The notes below the pieces were generated by a model. That model ran no database searches. It was not told where the DNA came from and saw only the letters and a list, made by a program, of their open reading frames with translations. This document shows, one piece after another, positions 50,601-61,172 of a stretch of DNA of 64,000 nt (its first letter is position 1; the number at the start of each line of letters is the position of its first letter). Source of the stretch: Asterias rubens (taxonomy: Eukaryota; Echinodermata; Asteroidea; Forcipulatida; Asteriidae); contig NC_047076.1 of assembly GCF_902459465.1 (NCBI RefSeq), positions 1,054,001-1,118,000 of the forward strand, written 5' to 3'. Made by a program: the position numbers and the translations under genes.

Positions 50601-51334
50601 GGATGCTGGTCACTTTCTTGATGAGAATATTGGTCATGATTACGGTGACCTTGTTGATGTCTCTGGCGTTGGTCATATGAAGGAGACTGACCATCAGGAT
50701 GAACCTTGTTCTGGTGTGGATTGTTTCCATGAACAGCTGAGGATGTTTTTCCATTTTTGTTTTGTCTGGGACGACGCGATCTTTGGTCTTGTAAAAAAGC
50801 TGACAGTTTCCTGTCAGATGCTCCGATTGAGCAATTATTGAGAATCCCCTGTGCTGCAGCAGCATCTTCTTGATTTTTAAACAGAATGCTAGCTTGGCTG
50901 TTCTGTGAATCCTTCATCGACCAGTCTATATTTTGATAATTTGTGACGTTTAAGCAGCCCAGAAAAGTTTTGAATGAGTCTTGGTCAGTGCATATATTTT
51001 TCACCTGTACTTGTAACTTCAATCTCGTTGATGTTGTTTGTCTTGCAGCATTGGAAGATGAATCTTGCATCACCTTCATCGCAGCTGAAACATTTGTCTT
51101 TCCCATGCTTCCCTCTCTGTCTTCTTTGGGTAAATCTTTACCCAGACCACCTCCCCCAACTTCCTCCTCCTCCTCCTCCTCCTCCCCCTCCTCCTCATCT
51201 GCATCGGTCTCTTCTTCACTACTTGTTTCCTCCGAGGACTCAATAGAGTCACTGAACACCATCAGATCATCTTCTCCCATATTATCACAATCAGAAGATG
51301 AAATGATTGGAAAATGTTCCCTTGAAGCCATCAT
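38637..51334 (-). CDS. DEAH-box helicase / RBR E3 ligase fusion with RRM-like and RG-repeat N-terminus
   Basis: Seven exons (51334-46952, 46050-43298, 42321-42087, 41445-41297, 40853-40681, 40357-40077, 38864-38637) sum to 8202 nt, 2733 aa. Order: acidic tract (about 33-58); RRM-like (103-180); 39-residue repeats (246-581); RRM-like (656-735); RGG stretch (761-811); RRM-like (845-925, 1048-1116); DEAH helicase with GETGSGKS (about 1269), DEAH (1376), SAT (1408) and QRAGRAGRTG (about 1581); HA2 and OB-like region; then RING1 (from about 2519), IBR, and RING2 with catalytic-type GCFHM Cys 2693. Plant DEAH11/DEAH12 proteins share the helicase-RBR fusion. Likely an RNA-binding ubiquitin ligase (inference). 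The first RING2 cysteine pair reads C-P-C, one residue short of the usual C-x2-C. A splice acceptor about 33 bp upstream of the ATG, with an open frame, allows an extra 5' exon. Confidence 0.93.
38950..39545. repeat. Minisatellite, 149-155 bp unit, about 3.8 copies
   Basis: The landmark GTTCCTGTATTGAAGCAATC starts at 38981, 39136, 39286 and 39435. Each unit also contains GACTAGTGAGGACC twice and GCATACACACAGTCGTGTTT. It lies in the last intron of the helicase-RBR gene and is absent from the right-block copy of that intron. Confidence 0.9.
39630..39958. mobile_element. TTAA short inverted-repeat element, family 1
   Basis: Starts TTAAAGGCGCTGGACACTAT; the interior matches the 225-617 copy. The far end is decayed. 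In the last intron of the helicase-RBR gene. Confidence 0.6.
42378..42750. mobile_element. TTAA short inverted-repeat element, family 2
   Basis: TTAA at 42378-42381 and 42747-42750; the interior is the reverse of the 1230 and 28395 copies. In the intron between helicase exon 2 and exon 3, with a tRNA-like SINE piece (GGATTTGAACCCATGCCCCA) and a decayed LINE end (TGGAACAAACTCCCAACTCA) beside it. Confidence 0.7.
49590..50597 (-). repeat. 117-bp coding tandem repeat (39-aa RG-rich units)
   Basis: Seven regular units plus two diverged ones at the C-terminal side, all in frame. The unit carries GNYRGHPRGGYTPDDRHRPS, then DMAVDHRSSQTGRGNSSGR. Landmark spacing is 117 or 234 bp (49920, 50154, 50271, 50505). 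Variants alternate (AYDHQ versus AVDHR; FGY/GAY/GGY versus SGY/GAY/GGY), which points to a three-unit, 351-bp higher-order duplication. Such RG/RGG-type repeats often bind RNA and are disordered; the role here is inferred. Confidence 0.95.
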
Positions 51335-51607
51335 TAACTGTGTTGTATCACTGCTAGAATCTGCAATTAGAAGAGAGAAAAAAACAGAGCAAAAATTAGT
51401 AAATTACTAATTGCATGGCAATTATTAGCTATTATTAATAATTCTGCTACACAAGATCTGTTGCACATTTTTAAGTTACATTTTTGTTTCATAGGATGGG
51501 GATATGGTTTTAAAAGTTTGTTGGTACATCAACAATGGATGGTGTGAGATATAGCTACCCTTTTTACACTATCTACTTTTGATCCGCAGAAAATAGCAAA
51601 TAGGTAT

Positions 51608-51660
51608 GTGGGAGGGGGGAGGGGGTGGGGGGGGTGGGGGAAGGTGGGCGCAAGGAGGGC
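51608..51660 (+). repeat. G-rich tract, G-quadruplex-prone
   Basis: Runs GGG, GGGGGG, GGGGG, GGGGGGGG, GGGGG and GGG occur within about 50 bases, roughly 275-325 bp upstream of the helicase-RBR ATG, on the strand opposite the gene. Confidence 0.7.
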
Positions 51661-53322
51661 AAGGGTTATGCCATGTTGCATCACTATATAGCCTTGGTTA
51701 ATGATAGTCTTGGTTAATGATACTCTTACCTTTCTTCATCGAGTCTTGGAATTTACACTTGTGCTTTTGTTATATAATTTTAAAGGTCTTAAATACTACA
51801 TCGACGCCTACATACTACATCTCTGGACCCCTGCTCTATATCCTGACGACATCATTTTAGTTCAGCAAGCCCGCTCATTTGTTTGACCCCACCCCGTATT
51901 TGCTGACAGTGGATTGGGAAAGTAAATGACAGTCACAATTGTGTGCAAACTTTACCGACCAAAAAAAAAAGTCTTCTAAATACTTGCTTTTTACAAAGAA
52001 AAAACCCCAGCCTGGCTGTCTGACGATCCCTTGCACGTTCTCTCTCCAGGCGGACAAACACGGTTGCAATGACGTTGTAAGAAGCTAGCCGAGGCTACGC
52101 CCTTCAAATCCAACGAAAATGCCCAAAGTTCCAAAATTTATGTAATAAAAACACACCATTTGGGCCATCAAACTCTCCGTCCCCAATTGATCATTAAATA
52201 ATCAAATAACGTTGGTGAGATATCTAGCTTTCGTGAAAAACCACTAAGCTATTTTTGTCCCGCAGTTCTGCAGCAGATCGTTTTGCCAAAAAGTTATTGC
52301 TCACATCCGGAAACCAGCGAACTTTTCATTTGGTCTGAGATAGCGGGGAATTCCCCGTCTGTATATTTGTGTGTGGACACTGAAGGGCGCTGTTTCTTTT
52401 CTAATTTTTCATTCAACAGAGCGCGCGAATGCAAATGGACATTGGTAAGTGAAGAAACATTTCTGTGCAAACTAACTGATCACAATCAGTTAGATTGTGT
52501 GCTGGAGGACAAAGATTTATCATCGTTTCCAGGGTACCATGTTGGAAAAGTTTCCGTATGGCGCCACCACTTTTTCATTCGATATGAAATGATATAGTAT
52601 CTAATTGACCTCAATGAGATATCCCTTTTTGTAAAAATGAGGGGAAAAGTGGTGGCGCCATACGGAAAGTTATCCACGATGGTCCTTGCATAGCAGAGCA
52701 AAATGTGTTAGTTGCTATTCAAAAATCATCATTTGCAACTCAATATATTACCATTCAGTGTGCACAAAAATTGTGCAGTCGAAATAGTTTGCTATGCATG
52801 CAAAAATGCTGGATGAAATCGTTCCCTGGTTCCCCTGACGTTATGATGTTGTTGTTCATGGGTTCCTGTTCTGTTTGTCATGTTTGTAGTTTTTAAGTTT
52901 GTTGTAAAATTCAATTGCTTACTTTTAAAATTTATGGCTTTATAAAAAATTGAAAATTCTGTATTTAACCACCTATTTTCTCTCTTAGGGTTATTAGTAA
53001 AATAAGGATAGGCCTATTTAGCCTACCTCGCCAGCTCTACAGAAGGGTTGATGTTGACAAAACAGACTCCAGAGAGTCGCAGACACTTTTGACTCTGATT
53101 TGAACGTCTTAAAAAGTGTCAAAATGGGTAGTTGCAATAACGTAACCCTCCTGATCCTGCCGATTGCCGACGGTGGAGCCGTTTTCGCAACTACGAAATT
53201 GGGAGGGTCTAAAAATGGTGGTCTTGACATTGCTGCACTCAGTATAGACTTAAGACTTAATTAAGAGTCTTGGCATGTGGAGTGCGCTGCGCTAGCACAC
53301 CTTGTTGGGCTGTTCTTGTTAT

Positions 53323-53656
53323 TTATAACACCCCTTACAAGTATTCTGCCTGCTCATTGGTTTAGAGCGTGTCACATGACATGTCTTAGTTTTGCTAGAC
53401 GACGGCCGTGTGATAGTGCGTCGGTTTGCCGTGCGCTAGTCCGAAGACTAGCACACGGCGTGCAGTACCCAGACGTCCGTTGCGTGTACGAGGATGATAA
53501 ATTAATAGTCTGTAACCATTTCGGATTGCACGACACTATGGTGCAGCACAGTAAAAGTGTTTGCAATCTGTATTCGCGTCGTCCGTGGATTGTAGCATTC
53601 AGGTCTGTAACTTAATAATAATAGTACATTACTTAGAAATGTTTGGGGTGTTATAA
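53323..53656. mobile_element. Short inverted-repeat element (TTATAACACCCC ends)
   Basis: TTATAACACCCC at 53323-53334 and its exact inverse at 53645-53656. An inner hairpin GCCGTGCGCTAGTCCGAAGA...TAGCACACGGC lies near 53430-53460. No transposase. Confidence 0.55.
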
Positions 53657-53658
53657 AA

Positions 53659-53825
53659 CAAATATTGACTGCTTTTACTCGTGCAATGGTTAAAACTATG
53701 ACTCCCTCGGTGATCCCCGTAGCATTCTATTTTCCCTCGGCTTCGCCTCGGAAAAATAGAAAGCTCCGGGGATCACCTCGGGAGTCATAGTTTTAACCAT
53801 AGCACTCGAAGCAGTCAATATTTGT
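53659..53825. repeat. Long hairpin element
   Basis: ACAAATATTGACTGCTTTTA on the left pairs with AGCAGTCAATATTTGT on the right. Inner arms include GTTAAAACTATGACTCCCTC and GGGAGTCATAGTTTTAACCA. Arms are about 75 bp. Confidence 0.75.
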
Positions 53826-55429
53826 ATACTAGCTCTCTTCTAACATGTCTAACATCCTGTCTTGTCTGTAGCCCCATTTGTGTGGCCAAGGCTAGCCAAG
53901 TGGGGCTATCTTGTCTGTATTCAAGAGCTCTAGCCATACATTAACAGCCCATCAAGGTGGGCCAGGAGTAGTGCGCAAGAGTTCCGTCCAGACGATGAAA
54001 TGTGCGCTTGACTTGACTTAATTTTACCCTTTTTTTTCAACGGCAAAATCTGGCAGTACCAGTTTCTTGAGGAATATTGAATGAAAGAGGGAAATAAATA
54101 CCAAAATCCATTGAGAAAAAAATCAAGTTAATCCATCGATGAGAATGGGGGCAGGATACATATTTGTTTCCCCATTTTATGTATGCTTCATTGACTGAAT
54201 ATTAATAATTTAATTGATATTCGATAATAATAATAATAATTGATGATTATATAAAATTACTATTCTGTTTTGGTCTCCCAAGGCATAATGGTACAATAAT
54301 ATAATAATAATAAAACCATTCTTATATAGCGCATATCTCCGTGAGGTCCCTATGCGCTCAGGAAATCAACAGTTATTGAATTATTGTACAAAGTAAACAG
54401 ATAAGTTTTCAACTGGGTTTTGAATTGTTCTGATGTCTCAGCCTGTTTGTCAACCTCTGGAAGACTGTTCCATAACTGAACATATTTTGTGTTTTACAGA
54501 TGAAATGTGTAGCCCCACCCCGCCAGAAAAAAGGTAAACAGCTGTTACCATGGCAGCAAGTACTATAAGGAGGCTTGATGAGACCGTTGTCAACAGAATA
54601 GCGGCCAGAGAGGTCATTCAGCGACCTGCAAATGCACTCAAAGAAATGATTGAAAATTGGTAAGAAATAAAAAAGTTAGCACAGTTTATACTACTTTACT
54701 AGAAATTAGACTCATTATTAACTCAGGCGCTGTACTCTTCTTTCTGAAATGAGATTTGGGGTTTTTTTTCCCCCTCAGAAAAACTTATATTAAGTAGCCG
54801 GAAAAGACTAAATTAAAACACCCATGTACATGATAATGGTCAGCCGTTGTACTCAATCAAAGTTTTCCAACTTTTTCTCAAGGGCCAAATATCATACTCT
54901 GTAGACATTTGACAGCCCGGTATATCAAATATTTATATAAAAAAACAATAATTGAAAGGTTTTTGAACTACTTCTTTCCTTAGCCTTGATGCTCAAGCCA
55001 CCAGTATTCAAGTGACTGTGAAATCAGGAGGAATGAAACTCATGCAGATTCAGGACAATGGAACAGGAATACGAGTGCGTCTTTAAGCCTTTTAGTTTTT
55101 GAGTCAATGAGTAACTGAGTAATTTTGGCCTTGTCTAATTGAGTCATTTTGTCATTGAGTCATTTTGTCATTGAGTCATTGAGTACTTGAGAGCTAAGGC
55201 GGACCATTCATTACACTTTTGTATGTTTAAAACTGTTATTTTCAAAATAAGGTGTACCCAATTATATATACTTAAAAAGGGCAAGAATACTGCCAAATTT
55301 GAGCCTATATATCGTCATAACCCTCAGATCTACGCCCTTCCGGAGAATTGAGGATTTTGATTATTGCAATTTCCTTCTTAATAGATGATAAATTGCATCG
55401 AGGATAAAGAATATTCATTTTGGTTTAAC

Positions 55430-55580
55430 ACCTGTGTGTGTTAGCAGTATTTCTCGAGCTTTGTGAAAAAAAATCACAGGCATATCACTTGGTTGGGATT
55501 CGAACCCACTACCTTTGCAATTCTAGAGCAGTGTCTTACCAACTAGACCACCGAGGTTGCACAGTAGCTAGAGGCAGCAG
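55430..55580 (-). repeat. tRNA-derived SINE (reverse), well preserved
   Basis: Antisense B box GGGATTCGAACCCACTACCT, then TTGCAATTCTAGAGCAGTG, then antisense A box CCAACTAGACCACCGAGGTT. The body side carries TTTCTCGAGCTTTGTG and a T/A-rich part. In MLH1-remnant intron 2. Confidence 0.65.
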
Positions 55581-55613
55581 TTTAAATAACTTCCACCTTG
55601 CCTTCTATTGCCC

Positions 55614-55927
55614 TTAAAGACCCTGGACACTTTTGGTTTGAGCTCAATTGGTCGTCGAAGTTGCAAGATAATAATGGAAGAAAAAACACATTGTCACCAA
55701 TGTTGTGTGCTTTCAGATGCTCGATTTCGAGACCTCAAATTCTAAATCTAAGGTCCCAAAATCAAAGTCGCTGAAAATTACTTCTTTCTCGAAAACTACG
55801 TCACTTCAGAGGGAGCCATTTCTCACAATGTTGTATACTATCAACCTCTACCCATCACTTGTTACCAAGTTAGGTTTTATGCTAATAATTATTTTGAGTA
55901 AGTACCAATAGTGTCCATTGCCTTTAA
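55614..55927. mobile_element. TTAA short inverted-repeat element, family 1
   Basis: TTAA at 55614-55617 and 55924-55927; ends AGACCCTGGACAC and GTGTCCATTGCC. Inserted in MLH1-remnant intron 2. Confidence 0.7.
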
Positions 55928-56603
55928 TAGTCGCTCTTTCCACCTCACAGATCACTTACAGTAATCTCACCCTCCCAATTATGCAATAAATTCATAAAAA
56001 ATTCTACATAGATTTTCTCTAAACAACATTTTTCTGTTCTGATCTAGAAAGAAGACATGGACACATTGTGTGTGAACGTTTTACAACAAGCAAGCTGCGT
56101 CAGTTTGAAGACCTCAGTAATATTGCTACCTATGGTTTCCGTGGTGAGGTAAGCAAATCCAAACTTGTTTAAACTTTTATCACGGATGTGATTTCTCAAA
56201 TTTTAAATAAAAATCACTTCTTTTTTTTTCATTTCATTTTATTCACCAGCAAACATGAACAAAACTAAAAACTGCACAATCAAAGATCTACAAAAACAAA
56301 CAATACAATACTTTAAGAAGAATACAAAAATACATACGAGCAGATACATGTTGTAGGAACAACCTCCAGTTGGGTTTGTGGTGCACTCAAAGAATTGGAA
56401 ACAAAATGAAAGAACAAAAGAACCCTGACAGGATACTATAGACCTTATGTGCACATGACATCATTTGTGTGGAGTCCTTGTCTAGAGGTCAAAAGGAGGT
56501 TGATCATTGGTCCACCCTCTCCGTGCATAGGTGTGTGTTTTCCATTGTTGCATCATTGTTTGACCTCTAAGATGGGGGCGTGATTATGTCAATTCATAAT
56601 ATA

Positions 56604-56727
56604 AGTTATCACACAAGCGCAAGTGGAATACGGAAAAATATAGGTATCTGCGTCCCATATCCAACGAGGCTGTATGGGACGCAGACACGCTGTATTTTTC
56701 CGTATTCCACGAGCGCGCGTGTTATAA
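56604..56727. repeat. Foldback element in MLH1-remnant intron 3
   Basis: TTATCACACAAGCGCAAGTG...GGAATACGGAAAAATA is mirrored by TATTTTTCCGTATTCCAC...GCGCGTGTTATAA. The inner arms CTGCGTCCCATA and TATGGGACGCAG are exact. Confidence 0.75.
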
Positions 56728-57087
56728 CGAATTTATCTTCAAGTTTCACGTGCAACGGCAAAGTTTAAAATTTCAGAACGTTATTTCGCGATGAACAGCA
56801 TGTAAGCGCACAAAGTTTAGAATGCAACTTTTGCACTGTCTGTTTATGGAGCGTGACGCGTTGACATTCACAATACGCACTGTGCATTAAAAACAGAGGA
56901 AGTAGTATTATAGGTTTTTATACCACTGCCAGTTCAATCATCTGATTGTTGGATTAGCGCGTACTGGAAGGTAAAGTATCATTAACCTGGTGTTGTTTTT
57001 ATTGTCCTCAAGGCTCTAGCAAGTATTAGTCACGTTGCCCATGTTATGATCACAACCAGAACTGAAGAATCTAAGTGCGCTTTAAGT

Positions 57088-57656
57088 ATTCTCAAATAGT
57101 ACAAGTTTTATTACCTCTGTAAATTCTATCGTCTAACTTGGTTCAATTCATTTATGATCAGTGATGTTTGAAGCTTTGCATGGTGTGGATAATACAGGAA
57201 CAAGATAGGTCAGACTTTTATTCGAGTTTAGATATTTAAAAGTCTACCTGGGCCCAATTTCATAGAGCTGCTAAGCACAAAAATTTGCTTAGCATGAAAT
57301 TTTTGCCTTGATAGTGCTCTTTGGTAGTGAAGTTAGTAGCTATCCAATATAAGCTAAAGAAGTAGTCCTGGCCAATTTTCTATCTTCCGCTATTAAAACT
57401 TATATGTATACATGTCCATCTCAAAAAAGCTAAGCCTTTTGTGGGAAGGGTGGTGATAATTAAAAGAGCTATTTGTGAATTTATGAAAGTTATGAATTTA
57501 ATATTTATGTATGACTAAAAACTACCTTTGTACTTAAATTTTCTTTTTTTAACACAATTTTTAAAAATAAATAAAAAAACGACCGTGGATTTCTGACTTT
57601 TTTGGTCGGTCGGAAAAGGGCAATAAACAGTTTTTTTTATTTATGCCTTAGGCTAT
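57088..57656. other. MLH1 intron 4 remnant up to the duplication junction
   Basis: A/T-rich DNA with the common CCCAATTTCATAGAGCTGCT/GCTAAGCACAAAAATTTGCT dispersed repeat (57247-57300). No exon. The junction is placed at 57656/57657, where similarity to 34204 begins. Confidence 0.6.
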
Positions 57657-57733
57657 ATGTTGGGATACACAAAGTGAAAATACAGGTCTTTGACAATTAC
57701 TAATGAAACTTCTTCTCTCGTCTATTTCCTCAG

Positions 57734-57963
57734 ATTATAATCATCGCATCAGTCGTACTGGTCGTGCCGGTAAAACAGGAACAGCTATTACTTTCCTGAC
57801 CCAAGACGACAGCGAGGTCTTCTACGATCTCAAGCAGATTCTTCAAGGAAGTCCGATCTCAACATGTCCACCGGAGCTCGCTAATCATCCAGAAGCCCAA
57901 AATAAACCCGGTACCGTCATGAACAGGAAGAAAAGGCAGGAGGAAACCATCTTTGCTAACTAA
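57734..57963 (+). pseudogene. Orphan copy of the DDX23 last exon
   Basis: The 230-nt exon matches 34281-34510 apart from about six substitutions and keeps the same stop. Two changes alter protein, and both fall in motif [13 protein letters not shown] becomes [11 protein letters not shown]. The loss of the first motif VI Gly would be damaging in a helicase. The 5' acceptor (TTTCCTCAG) is intact but no upstream DDX23 exon exists on this side, only the MLH1 remnant. It is a duplication scar, not a gene. Confidence 0.9.
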
Positions 57964-60900
57964 CCCCAGACCTGGAATTTCGCAGAGGCCATGAACTTGT
58001 TGCCCCTGGGGCGGATTTCACAAAGAGTTTAGATTGACCTTAACTGCGAATCAATCTTGAATGCTTAGCAAAGTGTGATGCCACAATACTAACTACTCTG
58101 GTAATACTGACAAATGAATCTTTCAAAATGAAAATGGCCTTGCCCTACTCAAAGATGAAATTCCAGTCCTGTAACACTAACCAAAGCAGATATATTTCAC
58201 GTTTCACTGTAACTAACTCATCAAACTACAACAGCACATTTTGTTTTATTCTGTTGGGTGGAGGACTATACTCGTAAACTGTTCATGCTTTACATGGAAT
58301 CAGGCATACCACCACAATCAGAGTCCAACAGTTTGGGTGTTGAGTTACTGAATGGTGTTGGACTGAGGACTGCACTAGTAAACTGATGATGCTTTACATG
58401 GGATCAGGCAAACCACCATAATCAGAGTCCAACAGTTTGGGTGTTGAGTTATCATCTAGTGTTTGTTTTTGTTTAAGTGAGGAAGGATCCTTAAGGTGTG
58501 GTCTTTATCTCTTTTTCTCGAGGAAAGGAGTTTAAGAGATTCTTTTAACTATATCTTTCTGTTCATGAAACCAAAGGACCATCCGAAGCGACTAGCGCTG
58601 CGACTATAAAACCTGAAACTATAGGCCTTTTCACACTTCAAAAAATCTCTGTGTTGGACACGGATACGATCCAGATAATGTGCACTGACCTTTTCACACT
58701 ACAACTTATTAACACGTTGTCGATCCGGATATGGTGCATTATCCGTGTCGAAACCAACCCTGCCCAGGAGGTGGGTTGAAAAATCTCTATCCGTGTCGAA
58801 GATTCCAACACGGATCGAAAGCCGTAGTGTGAACACCTCCGGGTTAATTTTCGATCCGTATTGAGGATAAGCAAACAACAGCCGAGTACCAGTAACAAGC
58901 AATATGCAATAAATGGACATTTGATTGGTAATCCTGTTTTTATCAAGGAAGAAATTTCATGCTAAGCAAATTTTTGTGCTTAGCATCTCTTTGAAATTGG
59001 GCCCAGGTAGGGACTGAAAACCCAATCCACATGCAAGGCTCCAGTCTGAGGTAGGATTCGAACCGGGGTCCACAGGTGTGAAAGTCAGGGGAAGAAACAA
59101 CTAAGCCAATCTCAATTTTGGTTACTACAAGAAGGAATCAGATTTACTTATAAGCTGTGTTCTTTAATCATAGAATCAATTTGAGTTAGCATGGAGTACA
59201 TGTAATTCATAAGCAATTAATCAAAATGGAAGAAATATTCTCGAAAAATTTACAATGGAATTGTTGTTAAATACGGATTCTTATTATTAAACTAGCAACT
59301 GGCTAAACATATCTCATAATACATTGTTTATGAGTCATTTATTTGTGGAGCCATGTATTAATACGGCGATTTTGGCTACAGCTACCGCTAGATTGCCCGC
59401 ATCTGCCTATTCTTAAACACTGGCAGACGCGCTGATCTAGCCAAAGCTGTAGCCGGTACGGACACGGCCTAATAACGGCTCTTTTCCATGGCAAAAACGG
59501 CCTTACTCAAAAAATGACGTTTTGGGAAAAGCAAGTACAGAGATCAGTTGTTTTGCCATAAAACAGGACAAAATGTAAAGAGGCGGAGATAGGGCATGTT
59601 ATAATCACATCCATGCATAGTATGCATTTGAAATTTTAAAATGGAAATTCCCTCAACTTACCTAGAAATGATCTTATATACGAAACAAAAATGTTCACTA
59701 CGCACTCAAACAAAAGTTTCTCACAGAGCTTGAACAAAAACAAACATTTATAAAATGAAGGAAAAAAAACAACATCATGATCATGTCACTGCACGGTTTC
59801 ACATACCTGGGCCCAATTTCATGGCTCTGCTATACAGTAAGCAAAGAATCGGCTCTTACAAAAGTAGGGAATCCCGTGCTTAAGTCAAGCTAGGTAAGTT
59901 TTGCTAGTGTGTGTTCTAATTCCATGCTATAAGGCATTCTTCGCTTACACAGCTTGTGCAGAAATTCAGCGCTTGCACAGTAAGCTGAGAATGGTGATCG
60001 TAAGCGCACAATTCAACGTTAAGCAGAGCCATGATATCGGGCCCCGTTCAGTTGAAACGTAATAGCCATAACATGGTATTTTATTTAGCAGCCGCCCAAT
60101 TTCTGCCAATAGCAGTCTTTTTAAAGCTATGAAAAGTTCAACCAAATGCATTTGGTTGCTAAACCTACAAGCGTTGCTTGAGACTATAATACTCTAGTAT
60201 TTTTCGTAAATAACACTGTTAAATTATACCTTCCAGTTAAGTATTTCATGTCACAACATTGATGAATTCTGTTTAAAATTGTTTATAATTGAGATCGAAT
60301 TCCTAAAAACATGAAGATAAAACCATATTAAAGGCCCCTGATTTCAGAGTAGGGTTTTTAAAACCAAAGATAGATGTACATGTATGTAAGAAGGCTTCGT
60401 GCTTGCAAGTTTTTACGCTTTGCGCTCACAGTTCAGGTGTTTTTTGGAACAGCCTATCACATCCCTGATTATTCTTCAATGTTACTCAAAATACATTTAT
60501 TTAAAGATGAGTTAATATAACTTTGAGGAACAACAAAAATAGCTCTATTTTAAGTACCAATGTTCTTTTTCTCCAATTGATAATAATTTAATTATACAAA
60601 CATTTTAAATTTGTTAATAATACCAACATATTTTCAGGCAATACTTTAGAACAGTTATAACTGAGCTAAAAGATTTCATATAATGAGCTTAAACATACTA
60701 TTAATCCTTTTGCTTTTGTGCATACACTTATTTTAATCTTGTATAATTTCAGTTACTCTACATTTACGCCTTCTTCCAGAACTCATCCGTGGCTTTTTGC
60801 CTGATTTTGATGATTTTCAGAATGGCTTTACACCTGTTTCAGAGAGGCGCTCCAGAGTCTCGCCAAATCAAATTCTGAATTACGTACACGAAAAGTTTGA

Positions 60901-61172
60901 CGTCTAAAACAGTTGGGAGTGACTGGACAAGCGACAGGTCAAAAGAACGACTTTTGCAGTCGTTCAGAACAACTCTGGAGCACCTTGGTTTCAGACGTTG
61001 ATGTTGTCATGAGCCAAACAAATGTTATGTTATAAAAATAAAACCAAAATTTATTTGGGTTAGACTTGTAGTCACTCCTACTTTGGTTCAGCGTGACTCT
61101 GGCGCGCATGTCTGAAACTATGCTCTATTCAACTATGCTCTGGATTTTAGCTTGGTGTTTACTTGACTAAAA
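57964..61172. other. Intergenic, right block
   Basis: Matches 34511-38636 with indels. It includes the decayed hairpin at 59365-59470, the SINE-like AGGATTCGAACCGGGGTCCA piece near 59053, the empty TTAA site at 60237 and the GAGAGGCGCTCCAGAGTC repeat at 60838-61160. No gene. Confidence 0.6.
58620..58870. repeat. Foldback element, right block only
   Basis: CCTTTTCACACTACAACTT...GATCCGGAT and CGATCCGTATTG, TAGTGTGAACACC are inverted. The motif ATCCGTGTCGAA occurs twice. It occupies the interval where the left block has a different 240-bp element. Confidence 0.5.

Larger units (their letters stand above)
51335..54549. other. Intergenic, helicase-RBR 5' flank to MLH1 remnant
   Basis: The gene starts diverge here. 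Contents are a G-rich tract, a palindrome at 52549-52670 (TTTCCGTATGGCGCCACCAC and its inverse), an inverted-repeat element at 53323-53656, a hairpin at 53659-53825 and LINE-tail-like DNA at 54290-54530. An open frame ending at a GTAAGT-like site at 52445 has no ATG and no family I recognise. Confidence 0.5.
54550..57087 (+). pseudogene. MLH1: MLH1 5' exons 1-4, disrupted remnant
   Basis: Exon 1 (54550-54659) encodes [20 protein letters not shown] and KEMIEN. Exon 2 (54984-55074, 91 nt as in human) encodes [16 protein letters not shown] and [11 protein letters not shown]. Exon 3 (56048-56148) encodes KEDMD and, in another frame, [20 protein letters not shown] and TYGFRGE. Exon 4 starts at 57013 with ALASISHVAHVMITT. 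MLH1 is the MutL-type ATPase of mismatch repair. Breaks: the invariant IAAGEV is IAAREV; exon 3 is 101 nt against 99 in human because of two extra bases at about 56063-56064, shifting the frame; the exon 4 end reads TTTAAGTATT where a GTAAGT donor is expected. No later exon follows before DDX23-derived DNA begins at 57657. The functional MLH1 is presumably elsewhere. Confidence 0.9.

Noticed and set aside
49567-50865. 432-codon open frame on the minus strand, rich in ATDLQTWQLTIDLHRLA-like repeats
   Set aside because: It is another frame of the 117-bp coding repeat. The period is divisible by three, so a second frame stays open. The true frame continues into RRM and helicase domains.
52283-52597. 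104-codon plus-strand frame with a GTAAGT-like site at its middle
   Set aside because: No ATG start, no recognisable motif, and its 3' part is the palindrome at 52549-52670.
53277-53615. 112-codon plus-strand frame
   Set aside because: It starts at a non-ATG codon and coincides with an inverted-repeat element; no family recognised.
56063-56064. The exon 3 frameshift in MLH1 as a sequencing error
   Set aside because: Possible for two bases in ACAC, but the IAAREV change, the lost exon 4 donor and the missing downstream exons agree with a pseudogene.
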